Under the pieces are notes generated by a model. The model had not been told where the DNA came from and ran no database searches. It saw only the letters and a program-made list of their open reading frames with translations. The translations under genes and the position numbers were made by a program. A stretch of DNA of 22,633 bases, from positions 1 to 22,633 of the forward strand of contig JAPUKI010000162.1 of NCBI GenBank assembly GCA_027295745.1, in the 5' to 3' direction. Origin of the DNA: Acidobacteriota bacterium (GTDB lineage: Bacteria; Acidobacteriota; UBA6911; RPQK01; JADFOI01). This document shows positions 15,986-22,633 of the stretch, piece after piece (position 1 is the stretch's first letter; every line of letters begins with the position of its first letter).

Positions 15986-16255
15986 ATGGTTTTGGTAAAA
16001 GAGAGCAAAGGCGAGATCATCTCGAGCTACCAACTGCACGACAAGGATACTGGCTCGCCGGAAGTTCAAGTTGCCATTCTGACTGAGCGAATCAAATATT
16101 TGACTGAACACTTTAAAACCCATCAACAGGACCATCACTCTCGCCGAGGCCTACTCAAACTGGTGGGCCAGCGCCGACGTCTACTGGACTACGTCAAGCG
16201 GATCGAGTTCAGGCGCTATAAGGAATTAATCGAGCGGTTGGGAATCCGTAAATAG
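15986..16255 (+). CDS. rpsO: 30S ribosomal protein S15
   Basis: This 89-residue protein is a primary 16S rRNA-binding protein of the small subunit platform. The sequence carries the S15 signature LHDKDTGSPEVQVAILTERI, then HHSRRGLLKLVGQRRRLLDYV, and ends ERLGIRK. The ATG at 15986 has GGAG eight bases upstream and gives the family's normal length; an earlier in-frame start would add 11 unrelated residues. pnp follows after 146 bp, the classic rpsO-pnp order. The spacer has a small stem (CAGCAG 16265-16270 with CTGCTG 16285-16290), which might be a processing site as in enterobacteria. Confidence 0.97.
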   Translation: MVLVKESKGEIISSYQLHDKDTGSPEVQVAILTERIKYLTEHFKTHQQDHHSRRGLLKLVGQRRRLLDYVKRIEFRRYKELIERLGIRK

Positions 16256-16401
16256 CATAGAGAACAGCAGCGCAAGAGATCTTCCTGCTGGACTTTCTGT
16301 GGGCATTCCGCAAATGTAATCCTCTCTTCCCTTCTGGCAAGCAGATGGCCCAGAATCAGTGGAGATTGGGTGAGATCAAGCAGTTGAAGGAGATAAATTA
16401 G

Positions 16402-18558
16402 ATGAGTGAGACCGTCAGCCTGTCTCTGGGAGAGCGCGAACTCTCCATGGAGATCGGTAAATTAGCAAAGCAAGCAGATGGCGCAGTACTGTTGCGCAGT
16501 GGAGAGACGGCTGTTCTGGTGACAGCGTGTTCTGAGAATGACCCCAGGGAAGGACTTTCGTTTTTTCCCCTGACCTGTGATTACCGGGAAAATACCTACG
16601 CCGCGGGAAAGATACCAGGAGGCTTTTTTAAACGCGAGGGAAGGCCGACGGAGAAGGAGATCCTGACCTGTCGTTTGATTGATCGTCCTTTGCGACCTCT
16701 CTTTCCAGACAACTTTCGCTGTGAAACGCAAATAATTGCCATGGTCCTGTCAGCCGAACCCGAATTCAACCCGGACGTTCTCGCCATCAACGGAGCCTCG
16801 GCTGCACTGTACCTGTCGGACATTCCCTTTCATAATCCAATTGGTGCTGTGCGTGTGGGCCTGGTCGATAATCAGTTCCTTCTCAACCCGACATATCCAC
16901 AATTGGAGACAAGTGCTCTCAACATGATTGTTGCTGGCACAGAAGAAGCTATTGTGATGGTGGAGGCGACGGGTCGCCAAGTGAAGGAAGAAAAGGTGGT
17001 GGAGGCCCTCGACTTCGCCCATCAGGCCATCCGCCAGATTATTGACAAGATCAAAGAATTAGCCACCCGTTTGGACATTAAAAAACGCACCTTCGAGCCG
17101 GTGACCTTTGACCCTGAGCTGGAGCGACTGGTTGAGGAAGGTGCAACAGAGAAAATTCTTGATGCGCTGGGTACTCCGGACAAGCGGGCCAGCGAGCGAA
17201 AGATGAAAACCTACCGCAAAGAGATAGTGGAGACGCTCGCCGCAGACGATGAGGAGAAACGCGGCAATGTCAGCGCTATCTTTGAGCAAGTGAAGGAAAA
17301 GATCTTTCGTCGTGAGCTCCTGGAGAAGAAGAAGCGCCCCGATGGGCGGGCCTTCAACCAGATTCGCGACATTTCCGGGGAGGTTTCCCTTCTTCCCAGA
17401 GCCCATGGCTCGGCGATTTTTACTCGAGGAGAAACTCAGGCGCTGGTCACGGTCACGCTGGGCACGGGTGAAGACGTGCAGCGATTGGATGACCTCACCG
17501 GCGAGTCCTCCAAGTCCTTTATGCTCCACTACAACTTCCCGCCTTTCTCTGTGGGTGAGGTGGCCTTTCTGCGGGGCCCCAGTCGCCGTTCAATTGGGCA
17601 CGGAGTTCTGGCAGAGCGAGCAATCTCGACGGTGTTGCCTGATGAGTCGATCTTTCCATACACCATTCGTGTGGTTTCGGACATTCTCGAGTCCAATGGT
17701 TCCTCTTCAATGGCCACCGTGTGTGGCGCTATCCTGGCACTTCACGACGCCGGGGTCCCAATCCAGGGCTCAATTGCCGGGGTGGCCATGGGACTCGTCA
17801 TGGGAGACGACACTCACGCCATTCTCTCGGACATTGCGGGTTTTGAGGATCATTATGGGGATATGGATTTTAAGGTGGCCGGCACTGCCGAAGGGATCAC
17901 GGCGCTGCAAATGGACATCAAGACTACAGGTGTCACCGCTGAGATCCTGGCCCAGACACTGGAACAGGCCAGAGAGGGCCGTTTGCACATTCTGGAAAAG
18001 ATGGCCCAAATCATTTCCGAACCTCGCTCCACCATCTCCCCCTTTGCTCCCAGGATCACCACCATGAACATTCCGATCTCCAAGATCGGTGAGGTCATCG
18101 GTCCCGGCGGAAAGATGATTCGGAGCATCATTGAAGAGACCGGCGTCAAGATCGACATCGAAGATGACGGAACCATCAAAATTGCTTCTACCGACGGCGA
18201 GTCGACCGAGAAAGCAATCGAGATCATCAAAGGACTCACCGCCACTGCCGAGATCGGCAAGAACTACCTGGGGAAAGTCAAAAAGGTGGTGGACTTTGGA
18301 GCCTTCATCGAGATCCTTCCTCGGACGGAAGGGCTGTTGCATATCTCCGAAGTCGCCGATCATCACATTCGAGACATCCGGACCGAGATCCGGCTCGGGG
18401 ATAAGATTCTGGTCAAGGTGCTCAATATTGATGACCAGAATAAGATCAGACTCAGTCGCCGGGCGGTCCTCAAAGAAGAAGGTGGCACTAGCAACCGAGA
18501 TGAGCCCGCAAAGTCTGAAACAGGCGCTCCAGAACTTCAAAGCAGGGAAGATCAGTGA
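16402..18558 (+). CDS. pnp: Polyribonucleotide nucleotidyltransferase (PNPase)
   Basis: This 718-residue phosphorolytic 3'-5' exoribonuclease forms a trimeric ring in the cytoplasm. Domain order is the usual one: first RNase PH domain (about 10-145), a helical linker (about 220-300), the catalytic RNase PH domain (about 315-545, with FEDHYGDMDFKVAGT carrying the active-site aspartates and FTRGETQALVTVTLG), KH domain (about 552-610, GPGGK loop at 567-571) and S1 domain (about 618-690, GKVKKVVDFGAFIEI). The start has an ideal AAGGAGA eight bases upstream. The charged tail is normal. Its last 59 bp overlap the start of larB in another frame, which suggests translational coupling. Confidence 0.98.
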   Translation: MSETVSLSLGERELSMEIGKLAKQADGAVLLRSGETAVLVTACSENDPREGLSFFPLTCDYRENTYAAGKIPGGFFKREGRPTEKEILTCRLIDRPLRPLFPDNFRCETQIIAMVLSAEPEFNPDVLAINGASAALYLSDIPFHNPIGAVRVGLVDNQFLLNPTYPQLETSALNMIVAGTEEAIVMVEATGRQVKEEKVVEALDFAHQAIRQIIDKIKELATRLDIKKRTFEPVTFDPELERLVEEGATEKILDALGTPDKRASERKMKTYRKEIVETLAADDEEKRGNVSAIFEQVKEKIFRRELLEKKKRPDGRAFNQIRDISGEVSLLPRAHGSAIFTRGETQALVTVTLGTGEDVQRLDDLTGESSKSFMLHYNFPPFSVGEVAFLRGPSRRSIGHGVLAERAISTVLPDESIFPYTIRVVSDILESNGSSSMATVCGAILALHDAGVPIQGSIAGVAMGLVMGDDTHAILSDIAGFEDHYGDMDFKVAGTAEGITALQMDIKTTGVTAEILAQTLEQAREGRLHILEKMAQIISEPRSTISPFAPRITTMNIPISKIGEVIGPGGKMIRSIIEETGVKIDIEDDGTIKIASTDGESTEKAIEIIKGLTATAEIGKNYLGKVKKVVDFGAFIEILPRTEGLLHISEVADHHIRDIRTEIRLGDKILVKVLNIDDQNKIRLSRRAVLKEEGGTSNRDEPAKSETGAPELQSREDQ

Positions 18559-19303
18559 AGACCAGCTCCTTGCACTCCTGAAAGAACTGCCCTACCAGGA
18601 TCTGGGATTTGCCAAAGTTGACCACCATCGCAGCTTGCGCCATGGTCTCCCAGAAGTTATCTTCGGGAAGGGGAAAAGCACTGAGCAGATCATAGCCATT
18701 GCTGAGGCTCTGATCAGCAGAAATCCAAACATCCTGATTACTTCTGCAGGTCCACAGGTTTTTCAAGAATTACGATCTCGCCACAAACTCTGTGAGTATC
18801 ATTCCAATTGCCAGGCGGTGACCATCATCCAGGAACCCTTTCCCAGCGGGCGAGGCAAAATCGGGATCTTTAGCGCCGGCACTGCGGATATCCCAGTCGC
18901 TGAAGAAGCACTGGTCACTGCTCAGTTCATGGGAAGCGAGGTCAGCAGCTGCTACGATGTGGGTGTGGCCGGATTGCACAGAATACTCGACCAGCGAGAA
19001 GCTCTTCAATCGTGCACAGTTGCCATCGTAGTCGCGGGCATGGAAGGCGCCTTGCCAAGCGTGGTGGGAGGGCTGGTGGATCTTCCCATCATCGCTGTTC
19101 CAACCAGTATCGGGTACGGGGCCTCCTTTGGAGGCCTGGCGGCTTTGCTGGGAATGCTCAACAGCTGCTCTGCCAACGTGGCGGTGGTGAATATCGATAA
19201 TGGTTTTGGTGCTGGCTACATCGCCAGTTTGATCAATCGACAACGCGATACAAAACAGGGAACAGAGACAACAGACAATAAGACAAGTGAGAAGAGTCGA
19301 TGA
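18500..19303 (+). CDS. larB: LarB: nickel-pincer cofactor biosynthesis carboxylase/hydrolase
   Basis: This 267-residue PurE-like protein matches LarB, which carboxylates and hydrolyses nicotinate adenine dinucleotide to pyridinium-3,5-biscarboxylate mononucleotide, the first step to the nickel-pincer cofactor. Signatures are DLGFAKVDHHRSLRHGLPEVIF near the N-terminus, GIFSAGTADIPVAEEA, GMEGALPSVVGGLV and VPTSIGYGASFGGLAALLGMLNSCS. Cys223 appears to sit where the catalytic Cys of known LarB is found, as judged by position. The start at 18500 lies 59 bp inside pnp; the SD is poor, so coupling to pnp translation is likely. The stop overlaps the dnaG ATG by four bases (ATGA). larC and larE are not in the window. 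The last 20 or so residues (TETTDN region) come from a degenerate short repeat and extend beyond the usual family end. Confidence 0.93.
   Translation: MSPQSLKQALQNFKAGKISEDQLLALLKELPYQDLGFAKVDHHRSLRHGLPEVIFGKGKSTEQIIAIAEALISRNPNILITSAGPQVFQELRSRHKLCEYHSNCQAVTIIQEPFPSGRGKIGIFSAGTADIPVAEEALVTAQFMGSEVSSCYDVGVAGLHRILDQREALQSCTVAIVVAGMEGALPSVVGGLVDLPIIAVPTSIGYGASFGGLAALLGMLNSCSANVAVVNIDNGFGAGYIASLINRQRDTKQGTETTDNKTSEKSR
19254..19281 (+). repeat. Degenerate heptanucleotide-like array at the larB 3' end
   Basis: AACAGGG, AACAGAG, ACAACAG and ACAATAA follow in register and encode the QGTETTDN stretch at the LarB C-terminus. It is much more diverged than the arrays at 8371 or 8520, but shares the gene-end position and the TTD product. 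Confidence 0.4.
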
Positions 19304-21078
19304 AATTCGAGGACTCCTTCATCGATCAGGTTCGAAACAGCATCAGTATAGTGGACTTGGTGGGTGGGTATGTTCGTCTAAAGAAGAAGGGAAAAGATTT
19401 TGCTGCGCTCTGTCCGTTTCATACTGAAAAGACCCCTTCCTTCCTGGTCAGCGAGAGTAAGCAGATCTTCAAGTGTTTCGGTTGCGGAGCGGGGGGAGAC
19501 ATTTTCAAGTTCATCATGTTGATGGACAATATGACCTTCCCTGAATCCATCCATCACTTGGCTGAAAGCCAGGGCATTCCAGTTCCAAGTGCTACAAAAA
19601 GGAGCGAGGCCCAAAGTGAAACACGCCAGCGATTCTTGAAGATCCTGGACCGGGCCGCTCAGTTCTTTTGTGAGTGCTTGAAAGGGAAAGAGGAGGCACT
19701 CGCTTATCTCAAAGAGCGCCAAATTACGGCTGAGACGGTCAAGCAGTTCTCCATCGGTTATGCTCCTGCGGGTCAGCGGCTCCTGGAGAAACTCAAAGCA
19801 GAAGGCTTTGATGTCGAAGATATGTTGGCCTGTGGCCTGGTAAGAGAAGGGAATCCCGGTCAGTATTACGATAAATTCCGCAATCGCATAATGTTTCCCA
19901 TCCATGACCTCTCAGGGAAAACCATCGCCTTTGGGGGGCGCATCCTGGGAGACGGCATCCCCAAATATCTGAATTCCCCAGAGACGATACTCTTCAGCAA
20001 GAGTCACAATCTCTATCCCCTGGATGTCACACGGAATGAGATTCGACGACGAGACTTCGCTATCTTGGTGGAGGGCTACTTTGACTGTATTGTCCCGTTT
20101 CAGTTCGGAATCCGGAATGTCGTCGCATCCCTGGGTACCAGTCTGACCAAGACTCAGGTCAAGATTTTAGGGCGCTACACCCGGAATGTGATCACCAACT
20201 TTGACCCCGATTCGGCGGGAAAGGCAGCGGCTTTGCGCTCAATTGACCTTTTTCTAGAGGAAGGCTTCCGCCTCAACGTTCTGCAACTTCCCGCGGGAGA
20301 AGACCCCGACACCTTTGTGCAAAAACAGGGGGCTGAGGTCTATCAGGGGAAACTCAAGGCTTCCCAGTCTTACCTGGACTTTGCGTTGTCTCAGTTCATG
20401 AGCGAACAACGAGATGCTTTTAGCCCCAAGGGAAAGCAGGAGATCGTTTCGAGAATTTTGCCTTATCTCGTGAAAGTTCCCAACCTGGTTGAGCGGGCAG
20501 AGTATCTCACCCGCATTGCTTCCCGCCTTCAGGTCGATGAAAACTTGCTCATGCTGGAAATGAGGAAAATGCCCGGGCGCAAAAGGGAACTGGCTCAGCT
20601 GAATTATGCCCTCCCGGCCCATCAGGTCACCCCAGCGGAAAACACTTTACTGCTGGCCATGCTGGAGAGAAAATGGGCAGAGCTTACCTTCCAGCAGTTG
20701 GAACCTGAGCTTTTTGAGGGGTTGCGCACCAAAGAAATCTTCCAGAGCATCTTTCAGTTAAAGGAGCAAGTCGAGGAGATTACCACCATCGTCCTGAGAC
20801 AGAGGATCACCGATGAGGCGGATCGAGATCTCATCGAAGGGCTGGCTCTGCGTTCGGCCGGCTTTCCTCTCTCGGAGGAAATCATCAGAAGCAGCATTCA
20901 AGCACTCAGAAAAAAACACCACGAGCGCCTCAGTCGTCAACTTCAGGAGAAAATCAAAGCAGAAGAAAAGGAGGACTCAAGCTCTAACAGGATCGATGAG
21001 CTGCTCATCCAGAAAGAGAAGCTCCTCCACACCATGAAAGAGGAGGAAACTGCTATTTCCTCCAAAAGGCTCCCGTGA
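19300..21078 (+). CDS. dnaG: DNA primase
   Basis: This 592-residue primase makes RNA primers at the replication fork. The N-terminal CHC2 zinc finger has Cys38, His41, Cys59 and Cys62 (CPFHTEKTPSF, then FKCFGCGAGGD). The RNA polymerase core has the family segment FRNRIMFPIHDLSGKTIAFGGRIL. The TOPRIM motifs are VEGYFD (Glu258, Asp262) and FDPDSAGKAA (Asp302, Asp304). A helical C-terminal region from about 430 should contact the replicative helicase. Length is normal. The ATG overlaps the larB stop by four bases. No rpoD follows; instead the gene ends 26 bp inside the convergent trkH gene. Confidence 0.97.
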   Translation: MKFEDSFIDQVRNSISIVDLVGGYVRLKKKGKDFAALCPFHTEKTPSFLVSESKQIFKCFGCGAGGDIFKFIMLMDNMTFPESIHHLAESQGIPVPSATKRSEAQSETRQRFLKILDRAAQFFCECLKGKEEALAYLKERQITAETVKQFSIGYAPAGQRLLEKLKAEGFDVEDMLACGLVREGNPGQYYDKFRNRIMFPIHDLSGKTIAFGGRILGDGIPKYLNSPETILFSKSHNLYPLDVTRNEIRRRDFAILVEGYFDCIVPFQFGIRNVVASLGTSLTKTQVKILGRYTRNVITNFDPDSAGKAAALRSIDLFLEEGFRLNVLQLPAGEDPDTFVQKQGAEVYQGKLKASQSYLDFALSQFMSEQRDAFSPKGKQEIVSRILPYLVKVPNLVERAEYLTRIASRLQVDENLLMLEMRKMPGRKRELAQLNYALPAHQVTPAENTLLLAMLERKWAELTFQQLEPELFEGLRTKEIFQSIFQLKEQVEEITTIVLRQRITDEADRDLIEGLALRSAGFPLSEEIIRSSIQALRKKHHERLSRQLQEKIKAEEKEDSSSNRIDELLIQKEKLLHTMKEEETAISSKRLP

Positions 21079-22501
21079 AGAGAACCAGCAGGGTGTAATA
21101 CTCCAATCGTCCCGCCAGCATGCAAAAACTCAGCACCCATTTCGCTAACGGGACTAATTGCCCATAATTCTCTGAGGGTCCGACATTACCCAGACCGGGC
21201 CCGATGTTAAACATTGAGGCAGCCACCGCAGAGATGGCAGTCAAGACATCCACACCCAGAGCTGTGAGGGCCATGCAGGCTGCGAAATTAATCAAGAAAG
21301 CGATGTAGACAAGGTTCAGAAGACTCTGAATCGCGTTCTCGCTCACGGCTTCCGCGTTGAAGCGAATAGCAAAAACTCCCCGTCGCTCCACTATGCGCCG
21401 AAATTCACGCGCCACCACACGAAAGAGCAGGACTAACCTGGCCACCTTCATCCCACCGGCCGTTGAACCTGTACAGCCCCCGACAAACATCAGCGCCAAA
21501 AGCAGCAATTGAGCGAAGGGACTCCAGAGCTCGAAGTTGGCCGTTGAAAAGCCTGTGGTGGTCATGATCGAAACCACTTGGAAGAGGGCCACCCGGTTAG
21601 CCTCGAAAAAGCCCCGGGAACTGAAGCTCAGTGTGAGCGTTAAGGCCGCTGTCGCTGCAAACAGGAGCACAACATAGAATCGAGTCTCCTGATCTTTGAA
21701 GAAAGCCCGGGGGCGCCGCTCCACGAGGAGACGATAGTGCTGGGTGAAGTTCAGACCCGCCACTACCATGAAAAAGATGATGATGTATTCGATGGTAGGG
21801 CTGGCGAAAGCTTCTATGCTGGAATTTCGAGTAGAGAATCCTCCCGTTGCCATGGTGGAGAAACTGTGGCAGAGGGCCTCGAAAAGGTCCATCCCCGCCA
21901 CCCACAGGGCAAGACATTCAGCCAAACTGAAGGCGACATAGAGCTTCCAGAGCGCCAGTGCAGTCTCGGCCAGTCGAGGAGTCAATTTTTCGGAGCGAGA
22001 ACCTGAAAACTCCGCGCGGTAGAGCTCCATCCCTCCGGTGCCAATGAGAGGAAGTATGGCGATTCCCAGCAGAATGATCCCCATACCTCCGATCCAGTGG
22101 GTGAGAGAGCGCCATAACAGCAGGCTCCTGGGCAAGGCCTCAATGTCTTCTAAAATGGTGGCCCCGGTTGTGGTGAAACCCGAGATCGACTCAAAAAAGG
22201 CATCGGTGAAGTTTCCAAAGTAGTCAGAAAAATAGAAGGGTAGAGCTCCAACCAGGCCAGCTGTTACCCAAATCATGATGACTAACAGGATCCCTTCCCG
22301 ATTGGAGATCTCCTGAGGAGGAGAACGGAATACCAGGCAGAGAACCCCCCCCAGGCTCACTGTTATCAGTGTCGCCAGAGCGAGCGAACGGAAACCATCA
22401 TCCTGAAGGAAAAGAGCAACCAGGGTCACAATGCCCAGACTCACGGCCAACGCCAGGGTAAAGAGCCCTGTAACCTGCAGTAGATTGCGCCAGCTGATCA
22501 C
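21053..22501 (-). CDS. trkH: TrkH/KtrB-family potassium uptake channel subunit
   Basis: This 482-residue inner-membrane protein has the four M1-P-M2 repeats of the superfamily of K+ transporters. The filter loops are visible with their key glycines: FTTTGAT (Gly113), TMATGGFST (Gly220), MTTTGFST (Gly317) and NIGPGLG (Gly434). It also has the conserved HWIGGMGI and GGCTGSTAGGMKVAR segments. The start is GTG, overlapping the trkA stop as GTGA, with GGAAGAG seven bases upstream. Translation is therefore coupled to TrkA, the regulatory partner. The 3' end overlaps dnaG by 26 bp in convergent orientation, so the two transcripts must form sense-antisense ends. Confidence 0.96.
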   Translation of the reverse strand: MISWRNLLQVTGLFTLALAVSLGIVTLVALFLQDDGFRSLALATLITVSLGGVLCLVFRSPPQEISNREGILLVIMIWVTAGLVGALPFYFSDYFGNFTDAFFESISGFTTTGATILEDIEALPRSLLLWRSLTHWIGGMGIILLGIAILPLIGTGGMELYRAEFSGSRSEKLTPRLAETALALWKLYVAFSLAECLALWVAGMDLFEALCHSFSTMATGGFSTRNSSIEAFASPTIEYIIIFFMVVAGLNFTQHYRLLVERRPRAFFKDQETRFYVVLLFAATAALTLTLSFSSRGFFEANRVALFQVVSIMTTTGFSTANFELWSPFAQLLLLALMFVGGCTGSTAGGMKVARLVLLFRVVAREFRRIVERRGVFAIRFNAEAVSENAIQSLLNLVYIAFLINFAACMALTALGVDVLTAISAVAASMFNIGPGLGNVGPSENYGQLVPLAKWVLSFCMLAGRLEYYTLLVLFTGAFWRK

Positions 22502-22633
22502 GCTTTTTCTCTTCCAGACCCAACCAGAAAAGCCGACTCAAGCTCGGGCACCAAGAGTTCCAAGCAGAAAAAGATGACCCGGTCTCCATCTTGAATGACG
22601 GCATCGCCGCGGGGAACGATCACCTCACCGGAA
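22498..22633 (-). CDS. trkA: TrkA-type potassium uptake regulator, C-terminal fragment
   Basis: Only the last 44 residues are in the window; the rest lies beyond the right edge. The segment GEVIVPRGDAVIQDGDRVIFF is the end of an RCK_C domain, the ligand-binding module that closes TrkA/KtrA proteins. The stop TGA (22500-22498) overlaps the GTG start of trkH. TrkA binds NAD(H) or nucleotides and gates TrkH, so the pair forms a K+ uptake operon. Confidence 0.85.
   Translation of the reverse strand, partial: SGEVIVPRGDAVIQDGDRVIFFCLELLVPELESAFLVGSGREKA

Noticed and set aside
17312..18067. A 251-codon open frame inside pnp on the same strand.
   Set aside because: It lies wholly within the well-matched PNPase frame and has the composition of a frame shadow (rich in Trp, Pro, Ser, Arg).
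18131..18499. An in-frame N-terminal extension of larB into pnp.
   Set aside because: The extension is an out-of-frame shadow of the PNPase KH/S1 region; LarB homologues start at the ATG at 18500.

Overview
The window is chromosomal DNA of a Gram-negative-type bacterium, most plausibly a member of the Acidobacteriota. Signs of this are a carboxypeptidase-regulatory-like outer-membrane barrel protein, large sensor kinases paired with sigma-54-type regulators, an NtrYX pair, moderate G+C, and many small repeats between otherwise ordinary housekeeping genes. The phylum call is inference from gene style; there is no rRNA gene here to settle it.

Layout from left to right. Positions 1-3619 (minus strand) hold a two-component operon: a PDZ/multi-pass-membrane/GAF/PAS histidine kinase followed by a sigma-54-dependent response regulator that runs off the left edge. 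A gap of about 520 bp carries a 272-bp MITE-like inverted-repeat element. Then come an outer-membrane barrel protein (minus), gltX and rlmB (plus, overlapping), a hydantoinase/oxoprolinase A-type ATPase (minus), ntrY-ntrX (plus), a small four-helix-bundle (23S IVP/S23-type) gene (minus), a Xer recombinase (plus), a 190-bp palindromic element that begins in the xer stop codon, and rpsO, pnp, larB and dnaG (plus, tightly packed). At the right edge a trkA-trkH potassium-uptake operon (minus) meets dnaG convergently with a 26-bp overlap.

Functionally the window mixes translation and RNA metabolism (GltX, RlmB, S15, PNPase), replication and chromosome resolution (DnaG, Xer), nickel-pincer cofactor synthesis (LarB), K+ uptake (TrkAH) and two His-Asp signalling systems with AAA+ enhancer-binding-protein regulators.

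The most interesting layer is the non-coding one. Degenerate 7-nt tandem arrays (consensus about RCNGACM) sit at gene ends and are translated into C-terminal tails such as TTDHRP or LTTDR. Two pairs of arrays face each other in inverted orientation. One pair encloses the complete four-helix-bundle gene, which also has a palindrome on its start codon and a 13-bp inverted repeat in its last codons. The other pair encloses only 121 bp. This suggests, without proving it, a cassette-like mobile unit built on an IVP-type gene. Two further palindromic elements (3644-3915 and 15723-15912) look like non-autonomous mobile repeats.
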